Shown here one piece after another: positions 42,801 through 51,885 of a DNA stretch of 64,000 nt. How positions within the stretch are numbered: position 1 is the first letter of the stretch; the number at the start of each line of letters is the position of its first letter. The notes under the pieces are model-generated. The model was not told the DNA's origin. It was given only the letters and a program-made list of their open reading frames with translations, and did no database searches. This DNA comes from Clostridium sp. MCC353 (lineage in GTDB: Bacteria; Bacillota; Clostridia; Lachnospirales; Lachnospiraceae), in the NCBI RefSeq assembly GCF_018785315.1, contig NZ_WQPN01000127.1:83899-147898 (forward strand), in the 5' to 3' direction. The position numbers were made by a program, and so were the translations under genes.

Positions 42801-42857
42801 ATGAAAAAAAAGAATTGGGGAAAAGGCATGGCAGGATCTGTTTGTCCTGAGATATAA
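39801..42857 (+). CDS. RND-family efflux pump (AcrB/MMPL-like HAE1 type)
   Basis: This 1018-residue protein has the RND layout: one membrane helix at the start, a large outside domain, six helices (about 335-535), a second outside domain, and six more helices to the end. Typical segments include the N-terminal LTKYALRKPITIIL, LVLGVGMMVDNSINILDG in helix 4 with the proton-relay acidic residue, and the matching LMLVGTVVNNGILYVET in the second half. It exports drugs or lipid-like molecules using the proton gradient; the substrate is unknown. It is translated with the adaptor gene and is probably controlled by the upstream MarR protein. Confidence 0.92.
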   Translation: MINLTKYALRKPITIILCLLTIAYFGITSLMGTKIELQPEMKLPLLVVSTPYPGAASGDVNDLVIRKQEDAISSLDGVKSVNTTAQENAGIIIIQYQFGTNMDTAYINLKKAIDGVKGQLPEKTRESSILALDFNAEPVVTLAISGNAQGNLYTYVEKKLVPEFQKLSAVGEVSISGGQKAYTRIEVKPEKMEQYHLDMSFLAQLVGSADFSAPAGSVEVGNRDFSVSAANDYKNTESLKSIVIPLPSGETIHLSDVATVYEALEDPNSIGRYNGENVISVEIKKVQNATAIDVSNQVMAQIEMMKTGMPGIQIDIVNDSSIIILDALNDVITTLVIAIILSMLILWLFYGDIKASVIVGTSIPISVVLALIAMSAMDFSLNQISMISLVLGVGMMVDNSINILDGCFRAREKLDFYEAAVEGSRTMLGSIIGGTATTCVVFLPLALLDGISGQMFKQLGFIIVFCLVASLFSAVIIVPLCYLKWQPVEKAKAPANGMIKFLQAGYRKYMPSIITRKKMVFGLSLGLLAFSFFVASKLNVNMMASIDEGIVDMTVKVKPGLKVDAVNQVVKGLEDMVMSEEDVDHYLLTFGSSGLNTYGGIGEVKIRAYLKEEGGLSTDEMVNKWRKDTQYYKNCSIKIEQGSTMGGVSSEDEITVNLQGTDYDVLKAAAKELTAGLRGRTDVMQVHSSVENAVSIIKVDIDPIKAQTEKMTSSQIGAEIYNNLSGIKATTIRMNGDEADVIVEYDPEQYNTVDKLQGMRIRTASGASLPLEDLGEIRYEDSPAQIERNNKQYQVAITMSPQAGAERTAKKSISQFVSEWKLPPGVYPAASSGDQDMMEEMSALGRALITGVFLVFIVMAIQFQAPKYSLMVMSTIPFALIGSFGLLFLADSPISMTSMVGFLMLVGTVVNNGILYVETVQQLLEEMPLLDALVEAGAIRMRPIFMTTLTTVIAMMPSALAFGKSGKMMQDLSLVNVGGILASTALTLVLLPTYYLVVHNMKKKNWGKGMAGSVCPEI

Positions 42858-42985
42858 GGGGAAAATGGCTGAGATTTCCTGGAACAGAGTTATATTTTGT
42901 GTTATCTGAGTTTGTAGTAATTATTCGGCGGATTGGTTTGTAAACGACAAAGAGCAGACTAAATACAAATACGCAGAAGTTTATG

Positions 42986-43014
42986 TTGATTATCTATTTC
43001 TCCTCGATTATAAT
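42986..43014 (+). promoter_or_regulatory. Promoter of the hybrid kinase - lipoprotein operon
   Basis: TTGATT (42986-42991) and a perfect TATAAT (43009-43014) are 17 bases apart. The expected start near 43021 gives a 66-base leader to the ATG at 43087. No terminator was seen after the RND gene. Confidence 0.8.
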
Positions 43015-43086
43015 AATTCTGTATACATACCAAGAATGAAATTCTGCGGTCATTTATATAAAAAATATAGATTGGACTCGGATATT

Positions 43087-45612
43087 ATGAAAAAGTTCTT
43101 TATGAAGTTCTGGAGAAAAACTCTTATTACAGGTTTCGGAGTTCTTGTAATCACCACCCTTGTTTTCAATGCCATGCTGATACGTCAGACTGCATATGAG
43201 GAAGGTTCCCAGCATTTGGATGAGTTATCCGGGCAGATCGCTTCATCCATTGAAAAACAGTCCCGTGGCCAGTGGAATATGCTGGATGTCTTTTACCGGT
43301 ATTTAGTAGATTTGTCCGGTGATGACTGGACGGTATTGAGCAGCTATATTCAGGATAAGAAAGAAGATTTTGGATTTGATTCCTTATGTCTTGTGGATGA
43401 GGATGCAATGTACTACGACAGGGAAAAGTCCTTTTCCCTGCTTTCGAATAAGGAAGTTACAACGAAACTGCTTACAGACAAACAGCCGATTATTCTCGAT
43501 AACATGCTTACTACAGAAGGCAGGCTGATATTTTTAATACCCATCGATAAACAGGTCATTGGTGAAAAGACATTCTGTGCCTTAGGCGTGGTCTATAACA
43601 GCCAGAATCTTTTTGATATGCTGAATATTCAGGCCTATGACGGAGAAGTAATGATGTATATCATTCATCAGGATGGCGTAGCCCTTTTCCGGTCCAGCCA
43701 GGAAAACAGCATAACCGGATATAATTTGATAAATAGTCTGGAAGAAGCAGAGTTCAAGCGGGGAACCCTTGACACCCTTAGGAATAACATACAAAACGGC
43801 CGTCGGGAACTTATGACAGTTCATATGGAGAACAAGGAATACTACTTAAATCATACGCCTGTGGACGTGGATGACTGGCATCTGGTCACTATGGTGCCTG
43901 TGAATGTAGTCAGCGGACGATTGATGCGGTCATCAATGGTAACATTTCTGTGCATGTTTCTGATCGGAGCCCTGATTGTGATCGCGTTCATTCTGCTCTA
44001 TTCGGATTCGACCAAAAAAGTGCTGCGGGCAGAGGAGGCAGCGCGTAAAGCTGCGGAAACTGCCAACCAATCCAAAAGCCGGTTCCTTTCCAATATGTCC
44101 CATGATATACGAACTCCGATGAACGCTATTATCGGGATGACCAAGATCGCACAGGAACATTTAGAAGAACCTGCGAAGGTGAAGGACTGCCTGAAAAAAA
44201 TCGACTTGTCCGGACGCCTTCTGGTGGGGCTGATCAATGATATCCTGGACATGTCCAAAATCGAAAGCGGTAAAATGGCTCTGAATAATGATACGGCATC
44301 CCTGGTAGAGGTGATGCAGAACCTGGTCAGCATCACCCAGCCCACAGTCTTCCGGAAAAAGCAGGTATTCAATATCCGGCTTCACAATATCCGGCATGAG
44401 AGTTTGATTTTCGATTCGCTGCGCCTGAACCAGGTCATGATTAATTTATTGGGAAATGCTGTGAAATTCACTCCTGAAGGAGGCAGCATCAGCCTGGATG
44501 TGACGGAAGAACCGACAGATAATAATAAGTTTGTCCATCTTATTTTTAAAGTGGCGGATACAGGTATCGGTATATCCCCGGAATTTCAGAAGGACCTGTT
44601 TACCTCATTTACCAGAGAGCGGGACAGCAAGATCGATAAAATCGAGGGGAGCGGTCTGGGACTGGCAATAACAAAAATGATCGTGACGATGATGGGAGGC
44701 ACCATAGCAGTTGAGAGTGAACCGGGCAGCGGAAGCGTATTTACGGTGGAGATGGACCTCCCTGTGGCAGGCGCCCCGGAGGAGATGATACTTCCTCCGA
44801 TCCGTGTATTAGTGGCGGATGATGATCCGGATACCTGCCGTTCAGCGGCCTCCTATCTGAAGGAACTGGGCGCAGAAGCGGATGCTGCGTATGGGGGCAG
44901 AGAGGCAGTTGAAAAGGCAAAGGCGGCTGCTGAAAAAGGAGAAGATTATCACATTATCTTTTTGGACTGGCGGATGCCGGATCTGGAGGGAACAGATACG
45001 GCGAGAGAGCTCCGGGAGTTTGTAGGTGAAGAGGTTCCTATTTTGATTATCAGCGCATATGACTGGTCCGGCATAGAAGTGGAAGCAGGGGAAGCGGGTA
45101 TCAATGGATTTATTCAAAAGCCGTTCTTTAAGTCCACGCTCTATCATAATATTCAGAAACATTACCTTCATTGTGACTGGGAACAGCCCAAAGAAGAGCT
45201 GGAACACAGCGTTCTGTCAGGCAGAAGGATTCTGCTGGTAGATGACAATGATATAAACCTGGAGATCGCGCAGGAGATGCTGTCTTATACAGGCGCGGAG
45301 GTGGATGCGGCGCATGACGGGCAGGAGGCGGTGGAACGCTTTATAAACTCACCGGTTGGTTATTACGCTATGATTTTTATGGATATACAGATGCCAGTCA
45401 TGAATGGATATGAGGCAGCCAAAGCCATCCGGCAGATGGAACGCGCAGACGCAGGCCGGGTTTTGATTTTTGCAATGACAGCAGATGCATTCGCAGATGA
45501 TATTGAGATGGCGAAGAGGGTAGGAATGAATGCGCATTTCGCCAAACCGCTGGATATGGCGGCTATGATGAAAGAGATCAGAAAACATGTGCAGATGGCA
45601 GATCAGAAATGA
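43087..45612 (+). CDS. Membrane-bound hybrid histidine kinase with Cache-like sensor and two receivers
   Basis: This 841-residue kinase has a membrane helix near the N terminus (about 14-34), an outside sensor of about 240 residues that looks like a double Cache domain, a second helix (about 280-303), HisKA with H339 (MSHDIRTPMN), a HATPase domain (NLLGNAVKFTPEGG, DTGIGI, GSGLGLA), and two receivers with D627 (FLDWRMP) and D766 (FMDIQMP). It is a close architectural twin of the kinase at 59042-61561. The ATG at 43087 lacks a strong binding site; an in-frame ATG at 43036 would leave only 15 bases of leader. A binding-protein lipoprotein gene follows 7 bases later. No output regulator is adjacent. 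Confidence 0.88.
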   Translation: MKKFFMKFWRKTLITGFGVLVITTLVFNAMLIRQTAYEEGSQHLDELSGQIASSIEKQSRGQWNMLDVFYRYLVDLSGDDWTVLSSYIQDKKEDFGFDSLCLVDEDAMYYDREKSFSLLSNKEVTTKLLTDKQPIILDNMLTTEGRLIFLIPIDKQVIGEKTFCALGVVYNSQNLFDMLNIQAYDGEVMMYIIHQDGVALFRSSQENSITGYNLINSLEEAEFKRGTLDTLRNNIQNGRRELMTVHMENKEYYLNHTPVDVDDWHLVTMVPVNVVSGRLMRSSMVTFLCMFLIGALIVIAFILLYSDSTKKVLRAEEAARKAAETANQSKSRFLSNMSHDIRTPMNAIIGMTKIAQEHLEEPAKVKDCLKKIDLSGRLLVGLINDILDMSKIESGKMALNNDTASLVEVMQNLVSITQPTVFRKKQVFNIRLHNIRHESLIFDSLRLNQVMINLLGNAVKFTPEGGSISLDVTEEPTDNNKFVHLIFKVADTGIGISPEFQKDLFTSFTRERDSKIDKIEGSGLGLAITKMIVTMMGGTIAVESEPGSGSVFTVEMDLPVAGAPEEMILPPIRVLVADDDPDTCRSAASYLKELGAEADAAYGGREAVEKAKAAAEKGEDYHIIFLDWRMPDLEGTDTARELREFVGEEVPILIISAYDWSGIEVEAGEAGINGFIQKPFFKSTLYHNIQKHYLHCDWEQPKEELEHSVLSGRRILLVDDNDINLEIAQEMLSYTGAEVDAAHDGQEAVERFINSPVGYYAMIFMDIQMPVMNGYEAAKAIRQMERADAGRVLIFAMTADAFADDIEMAKRVGMNAHFAKPLDMAAMMKEIRKHVQMADQK

Positions 45613-45619
45613 GGCAGTA

Positions 45620-47497
45620 ATGAAAAAACATAAAAACATATTATCAGCGGCTGCGTGTATATTGGCTATGGTGGGAATGCTGAAAGGATGTTCGGCGCCG
45701 GCGTCTGGTGTCAACGAAAATATGCTGGGAATTCCACAGACGGATGCAGATCAGCTTATCATAACCATTACATGTAATACCAGCCTGGATCATTTTGCCG
45801 CTTCTGTGGAAGAGCGTTTTCCCGATATCAGACTGATACAGGACTGTTATACGGGGCAATATCGGATCAGCGAGCACATTGCCCGTATTGGTAATGATGA
45901 TTTCGGGGATATCATAATGGTGAAGGCAGGCCACATACCCAAGATTAACATGACCGGACGGTTACTTGATCTGTCCACACAGGCATTTCCCGCAAATTTT
46001 AATTCAAATATACTTCAGGCAGACGAAGACGGACATATAACCCTGATTCCGGGGCCGTTAAGTTTTAACTGCAATGTTTATAATAAAACACTCTTTGAGG
46101 AGAATGGCTGGACAGTTCCCGAAGACTATGAAGGGCTTTTGGCTCTAATCCGGAAAATTGACCAGACCGGAATCCGGGGATTTCGAAACAGCTATTTTGA
46201 TTCCGCATCGCAGAGCTACCAGATTTATCAGTACAGTGTTTTTTCCGCGCTGGACACGCTGACCCAGGTAGAGGGACAGAACTGGCATAATAAACTCATG
46301 GCGGGGGAAAACGTCTCATTAGAACCTATGGAAACCGCCTTTCAGGATATGCGGCGCATGATGGAGAATGGGGCTGTCCGGGTGGAAGATATGGATGTGC
46401 CGTTTAAAGCCAATCTGGAGGCGATGGCCAACCGTGAGGTCGCCATTGGAAGCGGGGAAATCGACCACATTCGGCTGCTCAACACCAGCAGTGAGGATGA
46501 GTTTTGTTTTATGCCTCACTTCAGTATGACGGATGGACAGGGATGGCTTCTGAATCTGGGGTATTTTTTCGGAGCGAACAAAGACCTGAAGCAGCCGGGA
46601 AATGAAAAGAAGCGGGAAGCGGTAATGGAGATCATGGATTTTATCGCCTCAAAGGAGGGGCAGAATCTTTTGGTGATGGACGGACTTGGTATGATGCCTG
46701 CCACAATTGGGGCTGAGATTCCGGATGATCCCGTATTGGAGCAGATATGCACTCAGATAGAAAGCGGACGCTATATTATGCGCCCTACTTATGATATGTT
46801 TTCGTCTGTATTGGGAACAGAGATCGGGGCATTCATACGAGGGGAGACGGACAGCAAAGCGATTTTGGACAAATGCAGCCTTATTTTACAGCAGGGGGCT
46901 GCGCCTGTACAGGCTCTCGGGGAGGCAGAGGCGGATTTTACCATGCTTCAGGCCGGCTGTTTAAAAGCGGACGCCCTGCGTGCCGCGGCCGGTACGGATA
47001 TTGCCTTGATTGGCGTATCGGAGGTGAACGGCTATGATCCTGTGGGCGGAATCAGGGCAACGCTGTACAGGGGATCCGTCACCAAAGATGACATTGTCCG
47101 CATGACACAGGCCCAGATGGATACGCCTTTCATGAGTATGAGCATTTCCGTGACAGGAAATGAACTGCTGGCGCTGCTGGAGTACGGCGCCACGTCGGAA
47201 AAAGAGCAGAAGGACGGAGCTGTGAGCCGTTTTCATCCCTTTGCTGTTTCCGGTTTAAAGCTCACCTATCATTTGGAGAAAGAAGAGGGAAAACGCGTTT
47301 CAGACGTGACAATGGAGAACGGCAGCAAATTGCAGCCGGATATCCTGTATACCCTTTCCTATATCAAAGGAGCTTTTCCTGAGTGGAAACTCAAGGGGAT
47401 AGAAACCGGTATTACGATGACAGACGCATTGATGGATTATGTGACCGCAGAAAAAAAGGTTGATCCGGATAAAAACCGTATCCGGTTAAAATATTAA
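45620..47497 (+). CDS. Lipoprotein: solute-binding domain fused to a 5'-nucleotidase C-terminal-like domain
   Basis: This 625-residue protein has a lipoprotein signal peptide with lipobox LKGC (lipid-modified C24). Residues about 30-430 look like a family 1 solute-binding protein (AFPANFNSNIL, NVYNKTLFEENGWTVPED, MDFIASKEGQNLL). Residues about 455-625 resemble the substrate-recognition domain of 5'-nucleotidases (ADALRAAAGTDIALIG, GGIRATLYRGSVTKDD, TGNELLALLEYGA), without the metallophosphatase domain. No ABC permease or ATPase is next to it. It follows the kinase gene by seven bases with GAGG upstream, so it probably presents a ligand, perhaps nucleoside- or sugar-like, to that kinase. The pairing is inferred. 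Confidence 0.78.
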   Translation: MKKHKNILSAAACILAMVGMLKGCSAPASGVNENMLGIPQTDADQLIITITCNTSLDHFAASVEERFPDIRLIQDCYTGQYRISEHIARIGNDDFGDIIMVKAGHIPKINMTGRLLDLSTQAFPANFNSNILQADEDGHITLIPGPLSFNCNVYNKTLFEENGWTVPEDYEGLLALIRKIDQTGIRGFRNSYFDSASQSYQIYQYSVFSALDTLTQVEGQNWHNKLMAGENVSLEPMETAFQDMRRMMENGAVRVEDMDVPFKANLEAMANREVAIGSGEIDHIRLLNTSSEDEFCFMPHFSMTDGQGWLLNLGYFFGANKDLKQPGNEKKREAVMEIMDFIASKEGQNLLVMDGLGMMPATIGAEIPDDPVLEQICTQIESGRYIMRPTYDMFSSVLGTEIGAFIRGETDSKAILDKCSLILQQGAAPVQALGEAEADFTMLQAGCLKADALRAAAGTDIALIGVSEVNGYDPVGGIRATLYRGSVTKDDIVRMTQAQMDTPFMSMSISVTGNELLALLEYGATSEKEQKDGAVSRFHPFAVSGLKLTYHLEKEEGKRVSDVTMENGSKLQPDILYTLSYIKGAFPEWKLKGIETGITMTDALMDYVTAEKKVDPDKNRIRLKY

Positions 47498-47518
47498 ATG
47501 TTTTGCGAAACGCCTGTT

Positions 47519-47569
47519 AAAGAACGAAACAGCGTGGCCTTAGCCGCGCTGCTTCGTTCTTTTTCTTTT
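47519..47569 (+). terminator. Terminator of the kinase-lipoprotein operon
   Basis: A long stem (AAAGAACGAA with TTCGTTCTTT, then CAGCG/CGCTG and GGC/GCC, loop CTTA) is followed by TTTTTCTTTT. Confidence 0.92.
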
Positions 47570-47584
47570 CCATAGGTATAATAA

Positions 47585-47636
47585 CAAGGTACCTTGACAT
47601 ATGGCTTTGGCCGAAGTATAATGACAAGGTACCGAG
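47585..47636 (+). promoter_or_regulatory. Promoter with two matching operator sites, MarR-ABC operon
   Basis: A consensus promoter (TTGACA 47594-47599, 17 bases, TATAAT 47617-47622) is flanked by two related sites. CAAGGTACCTTG (47585-47596) is a perfect 12-base palindrome overlapping the -35 box. CAAGGTACCGAG (47625-47636) overlaps the start of transcription. Both follow the word TATAAT(A/G)A. This is the layout of a strong self-repressed MarR promoter. Confidence 0.8.
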
Positions 47637-47657
47637 CAAATTAAGGAGGGATCCATA

Positions 47658-48116
47658 TTGATTACATACAAAGACAAAGATATTAACGGCAAACTCATGC
47701 AGAATCTATGGAATGTTGTCCACGTCCTGCAGCATACGTCCGGAGGAAGGGGAAGCCAGAACCGGATTTTAACCATTCTTTTGAGAAACGGGCTGGTATC
47801 CCAGGCAGAGCTGACAGAACACCTGGGAATTCAATCCGGTTCCGCCAGCGAAGTGTTATCCAAATTAGAATCTGCGGGGCTGATTGAACGGACGGAAAGC
47901 GAAGCGGACCGCCGGACCGTCAACATCACGTTAACCCCTTCAGGGGAGGAAAAAGCCGCGATTGCCCTGGCAGAGCGTGAAAAAAAGAAGAGGGATATGT
48001 TTTCTGTTTTATCAGACGAAGAAAAGGCGGTACTGCTTTCTATACTTGAAAAAATGACGGCTCATTGGCTGGATCTTTACGGAGAGCCGGGAAAGCGGGG
48101 GAAAAAGACGATATGA
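47658..48116 (+). CDS. MarR-family transcriptional regulator
   Basis: This 152-residue winged-helix protein has the MarR core: VSQAELTEHLGIQSGSASEVLSKLESAGLIERTESEADRRTVNITLTPSG. It probably represses its own operon, which continues with two ABC exporter genes, and is released by a drug. The start is TTG, seven bases after AAGGAGGG; no ATG is better placed. Its stop overlaps the first exporter's start by ATGA. Confidence 0.9.
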   Translation: MITYKDKDINGKLMQNLWNVVHVLQHTSGGRGSQNRILTILLRNGLVSQAELTEHLGIQSGSASEVLSKLESAGLIERTESEADRRTVNITLTPSGEEKAAIALAEREKKKRDMFSVLSDEEKAVLLSILEKMTAHWLDLYGEPGKRGKKTI

Positions 48117-49831
48117 GGCTGATTTTACAGTATCTGCGCAGGCATATAGGAATATTTCTGTTATCCACCCTGTTTCTGACCATGGAAGCCATGGCAGACC
48201 TCCTTCAGCCCACTTTGATGTCCTTTATTGTAGATAAGGGGGTTGCCAATTCAGATATAAGCCAGATTCTGCACTATGGAATGATCATGCTTTTGATCGC
48301 CCTGGTGGGCGCAGTTTCCGCCGTAATGCGCAGCCGGTTTGCCAGCCGGACTTCCCAGACCATCGGAAAAGAGATGCGTCAGGATATCTATCACAATGTC
48401 CAGCAGCTTTCCCTGGAAAATATTGACCGTCTGCAGCCTGCATCCATCATCACACGGATTACCAATGATGTATCCCAGATACAGGATCTGATCAACAGCA
48501 TTATGCGGATGATGGTAAAAGCCCCCATCACCTGTGTGGGAGCCATTGTGCTGATTCTGATTCAGACGCCCAGGCAGGCTCCCGTCATGATCGGAATCAT
48601 CGCCGTTGTGGCGTTTCTGATTTTTGGGAACATGAGGATTGGCTATCCCCGTTTTGGAGTGGTGCAGAAGAAACTGGATAAATTAAACGGCGTGACCCGG
48701 GAGTTTTTGTCGGCTGTACGGGTGGTGAAGGCGTTTAACGCAGAAGACGAGGAAACCGCCAAATTTGACCGGGCATCCACGGAACTGGCAAATGCGAATA
48801 CCGCCGCCCTGCGCATTGTAGCGGCATTTTCACCGCTGATCAATCTGACTGTGAATTTCGGCATCATACTGCTCCTGTGGATATCGAAAAACCAGAATGG
48901 CTCTGAAATCGGTAAACTGATGGCGTCCGTCAATTATATGACCCAGGTATTATTTGCGGTCACGATGATTTCCAATGTCATAAATGTTGCGGTCCGCGCC
49001 ATGGCCTCTTCCGGCAGAATCCAGGAAGTCCTTAACGAGAAGCCGGCCCAGCAGTACCCTGAGCATCCGCTGAGGCCGGACATCAAGGGGGAAATCACAT
49101 TTGAAAATGTCTCCTTTGCCTATGCGGGGGCGGGCAAAGAAACCCTGAAGGGCATCAATTTTAAAATCAGTCCCGGCGAAACCGTTGGTATCATCGGTCC
49201 CACCGGATCTGGAAAAACAACGCTGGTCAATCTGGTCCCCCGGCTCTATGATGTGTCGGAGGGCAGGATTCTCATAGATGGCTGCGATGTGACACAGATC
49301 GATGAAACGCTGTTGAGAAGTTCGGTGGCGGTGGCCGCGCAGAAAGCGCTGCTGTTCACCGGCAGCATCCGCGATAATCTGCGCTGGGGCAGAGAAGACG
49401 CCGGTGACGAAGAGATACAGGCGGCGGCCAGGACGGCCTGTGCGGATGAATTCATTTTAAAGACAGATAAAGGATATGATACATGGCTGGAGCAGGGAGG
49501 CGTCAACCTGTCCGGCGGCCAAAAGCAGCGGCTCTCCCTCGCCAGGGCCTTGGTCCGCAATCCCCGGATTCTGATTCTGGATGACTGTACCAGCGCGCTG
49601 GACGCACAGACAGAGGCCGATGTATTGAACCGGATGAGGGAACATTTCAAGGGCCTTACGGTGCTTTTGATCAGCCAGCGGATTTCCACCGTGATGCGCG
49701 CAGACAAGATCCTCTGCCTTGAAAATGGCTCCGTACAGGGCTTTGGTACCCATGAACAGCTTATGGAAAACAGCGAATTATACAGAGCGGTTTTTGAATC
49801 TCAGATTGGAGGCAGACGAAATGGCAGATAA
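48113..49831 (+). CDS. ABC exporter half, degenerate-site subunit (BmrC-like)
   Basis: This 572-residue protein has an exporter membrane domain of six helices (about 1-310) and a nucleotide-binding domain (about 335-572). The Walker A is GPTGSGKTT and the signature is LSGGQKQR. The Walker B ends in Asp, not Glu (ILILDDCTS), and the switch histidine is Gln (ISQRIST). These are hallmarks of the non-catalytic site in heterodimeric multidrug exporters such as BmrCD, LmrCD or TM287/288. It pairs with the next gene, whose start overlaps its end by 11 bases. The start ATG overlaps the regulator's stop. Confidence 0.9.
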   Translation: MRLILQYLRRHIGIFLLSTLFLTMEAMADLLQPTLMSFIVDKGVANSDISQILHYGMIMLLIALVGAVSAVMRSRFASRTSQTIGKEMRQDIYHNVQQLSLENIDRLQPASIITRITNDVSQIQDLINSIMRMMVKAPITCVGAIVLILIQTPRQAPVMIGIIAVVAFLIFGNMRIGYPRFGVVQKKLDKLNGVTREFLSAVRVVKAFNAEDEETAKFDRASTELANANTAALRIVAAFSPLINLTVNFGIILLLWISKNQNGSEIGKLMASVNYMTQVLFAVTMISNVINVAVRAMASSGRIQEVLNEKPAQQYPEHPLRPDIKGEITFENVSFAYAGAGKETLKGINFKISPGETVGIIGPTGSGKTTLVNLVPRLYDVSEGRILIDGCDVTQIDETLLRSSVAVAAQKALLFTGSIRDNLRWGREDAGDEEIQAAARTACADEFILKTDKGYDTWLEQGGVNLSGGQKQRLSLARALVRNPRILILDDCTSALDAQTEADVLNRMREHFKGLTVLLISQRISTVMRADKILCLENGSVQGFGTHEQLMENSELYRAVFESQIGGRRNGR

Positions 49832-51644
49832 AAATATAGCGGTTCCTCCGAGAAACCTCAACGGGATTTCCCGTCCCGGCCACGGCAGGGTTGTGGTGAA
49901 ACCGAAAGACATGAAAGGGACCCTTTGCAGGCTCTGGGTGCTGACAAAAGGGCAGAGAAAAGGGCTGGGATGGATCCTTCTGCTATCCGCATTTTCCTCG
50001 GCGGCGTCCATTTTTTCCCCCTATCTCACAGGGAAGATTGTGACGATGATCGTCAACGGGGATGCGATTATTTTTGTGCTGAGCATACTTTCAGGGCTGT
50101 ATATCAGCGATTGGCTGATCCGGTTTTTGCAGCAGTTTTTTATGGCCTCCATCGGCCAGAACATCATCCGCCATATCCGGAAGGTCTTATTTGACCATAT
50201 AAAGACCCTGCCCCTGGCGTTTTTTGACAGAAAGCAGCACGGTGAGCTGATGAGCCGGCTGACCAATGACGTGGACAACATCAGCACCACGATTTCCAAT
50301 TCCCTGACACTGCTTTTAACCTACCTTTTCACCATTACCGGCATCTTTGTCATGATGGTCTGTCTCAGCCCGCTGCTGACTTTAGTCTCCCTGGCCGGCA
50401 TTGTTTTGATCTTTCTGTTGACAAAAGCCATTACAAAACGGACCAGAAAACTGTTTGCGGCACAGCAGAAGGCCCTTGGGACGCTGAATGGCCAGGTTGA
50501 GGAAAGCATATCCGGCCTGGCGGTTGTGAAAACCTTTTGCAGGGAAAAACAGATGGAAGCGGAGTTCAGGCTGAACAATGATAATCTGTGCAGCGCGTCC
50601 ATCAAGGCCCTGGTCTGTTCCGGTTATCTGATGCCCTTAATGAATGTGATCAACAACCTCTGTTACGTTGCCCTTGCCGTATTCAGCGGGGTATTGTTCA
50701 TCAATGGCACGATCAGAGACATTGGGCTGATCACCAGTTTTCTTCTCTATGTCCGGCAGTTTACGAGGCCGTTCGTTGAGATCGCCAACATCTACAATAA
50801 TTTTCAGACAGCCGTCGCAGGCGCGGAACGTGTTTTTGAGATTCTGGATGAACCTTCTGAGCCGGAGGACAAAACGGCCGCGCTGGATTTAAAGGATACC
50901 CGTGGAACGATTGCGCTGCATCAGGTAGAATTTGGATATACTCCGGAAAAAGCGGTTTTGAAAGATATTTCCCTGCAGATTCCTGCCGGTACTCAGGTGG
51001 CCATTGTCGGCCCCACCGGTTCAGGAAAGACAACCATCATTAATCTTCTGACCCGCTTTTATGATGTGACTTCCGGTAAAATCACCCTGGACGGCCATGA
51101 TCTGAGAGATTATAAGATGAAAAGCCTGCGCAGTACCTTCGGCGTGGTGCTGCAGGATACGGCGCTGTTTGCGGAATCCGTTCTGGATAATATCCGGTAT
51201 GGACATAAAGACGCAAGTGAGGAAGAGGTGCAGAGAGCGGCCCGCATCGCAGGCGCGGACGGGTTCATTGAACGCCTTCCCCATGGCTATCATACGGTTC
51301 TGGAACAGGGCGGCAATGAGCTTTCCCAGGGAGAACGGCAGCTCCTTACAATTGCCAGGGCGGTCCTGACAAACGCCCCGATCGTAATTCTGGATGAGGC
51401 CACCAGTTCGGTTGATACCATCACCGAGCAGAAAATCCGAAAAGCCATGCTGAAAATATGCGAAGGCAGAACGTCTTTCATCATCGCCCACCGGCTCTCC
51501 ACCATAAGGGATTCGGACCGCATCATTTTGATTGAAGACGGCAGGATCGCAGAGCAGGGCAGTCATGATGAACTGATCGCCCTGGGCGGCAGATATGCAG
51601 ATATGTACCATACCCAGAGCGGAAATTTGAGGTCAGCCAATTAG
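49821..51644 (+). CDS. ABC exporter half, catalytic subunit (BmrD-like)
   Basis: This 607-residue partner has a longer N-terminal cytoplasmic stretch, six helices, and a nucleotide-binding domain with Walker A GPTGSGKTT, canonical Walker B VILDEATSS and switch histidine IAHRLST. The signature is altered (LSQGERQL), the complement to the degenerate site of the partner. The two form one heterodimeric exporter with a single active ATP site, probably for drugs or peptides, controlled by the upstream MarR protein. GGAGG precedes the ATG. Confidence 0.9.
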   Translation: MADKNIAVPPRNLNGISRPGHGRVVVKPKDMKGTLCRLWVLTKGQRKGLGWILLLSAFSSAASIFSPYLTGKIVTMIVNGDAIIFVLSILSGLYISDWLIRFLQQFFMASIGQNIIRHIRKVLFDHIKTLPLAFFDRKQHGELMSRLTNDVDNISTTISNSLTLLLTYLFTITGIFVMMVCLSPLLTLVSLAGIVLIFLLTKAITKRTRKLFAAQQKALGTLNGQVEESISGLAVVKTFCREKQMEAEFRLNNDNLCSASIKALVCSGYLMPLMNVINNLCYVALAVFSGVLFINGTIRDIGLITSFLLYVRQFTRPFVEIANIYNNFQTAVAGAERVFEILDEPSEPEDKTAALDLKDTRGTIALHQVEFGYTPEKAVLKDISLQIPAGTQVAIVGPTGSGKTTIINLLTRFYDVTSGKITLDGHDLRDYKMKSLRSTFGVVLQDTALFAESVLDNIRYGHKDASEEEVQRAARIAGADGFIERLPHGYHTVLEQGGNELSQGERQLLTIARAVLTNAPIVILDEATSSVDTITEQKIRKAMLKICEGRTSFIIAHRLSTIRDSDRIILIEDGRIAEQGSHDELIALGGRYADMYHTQSGNLRSAN

Positions 51645-51662
51645 AAACGGCTGACCTTTTTA
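51630..51662 (+). terminator. Terminator of the MarR-ABC operon
   Basis: AGGTCAGCC/GGCTGACCT form a perfect 9-pair stem overlapping the stop codon, followed by TTTTTAT. The stretch 51663-51813 shows nothing clear. Confidence 0.9.
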
Positions 51663-51813
51663 TGCGGTTTTTATAAGTACAAAAATCCCCATATAATTGT
51701 TTAAAATATTATCTGCAAATGAAGAGAATCTATACCAAAGCGCCCGGCTAAATGCCTCTCACAAAGCGGGCTGCGCCGCATCCCATCCATGTATTTTCAT
51801 CATCCGAAAGCTA

Positions 51814-51842
51814 TTGATTTTCCTACCCACATCATGTATACT
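51814..51842 (+). promoter_or_regulatory. Promoter of the second exporter operon leader
   Basis: TTGATT (51814-51819) and TATACT (51837-51842) are 17 bases apart. The predicted start near 51849 is about 160 bases before the first gene. Confidence 0.7.
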
Positions 51843-51885
51843 ACACTAAGTACCAGGTGTGTCACCGCCATTAAGAGAACCTAAG

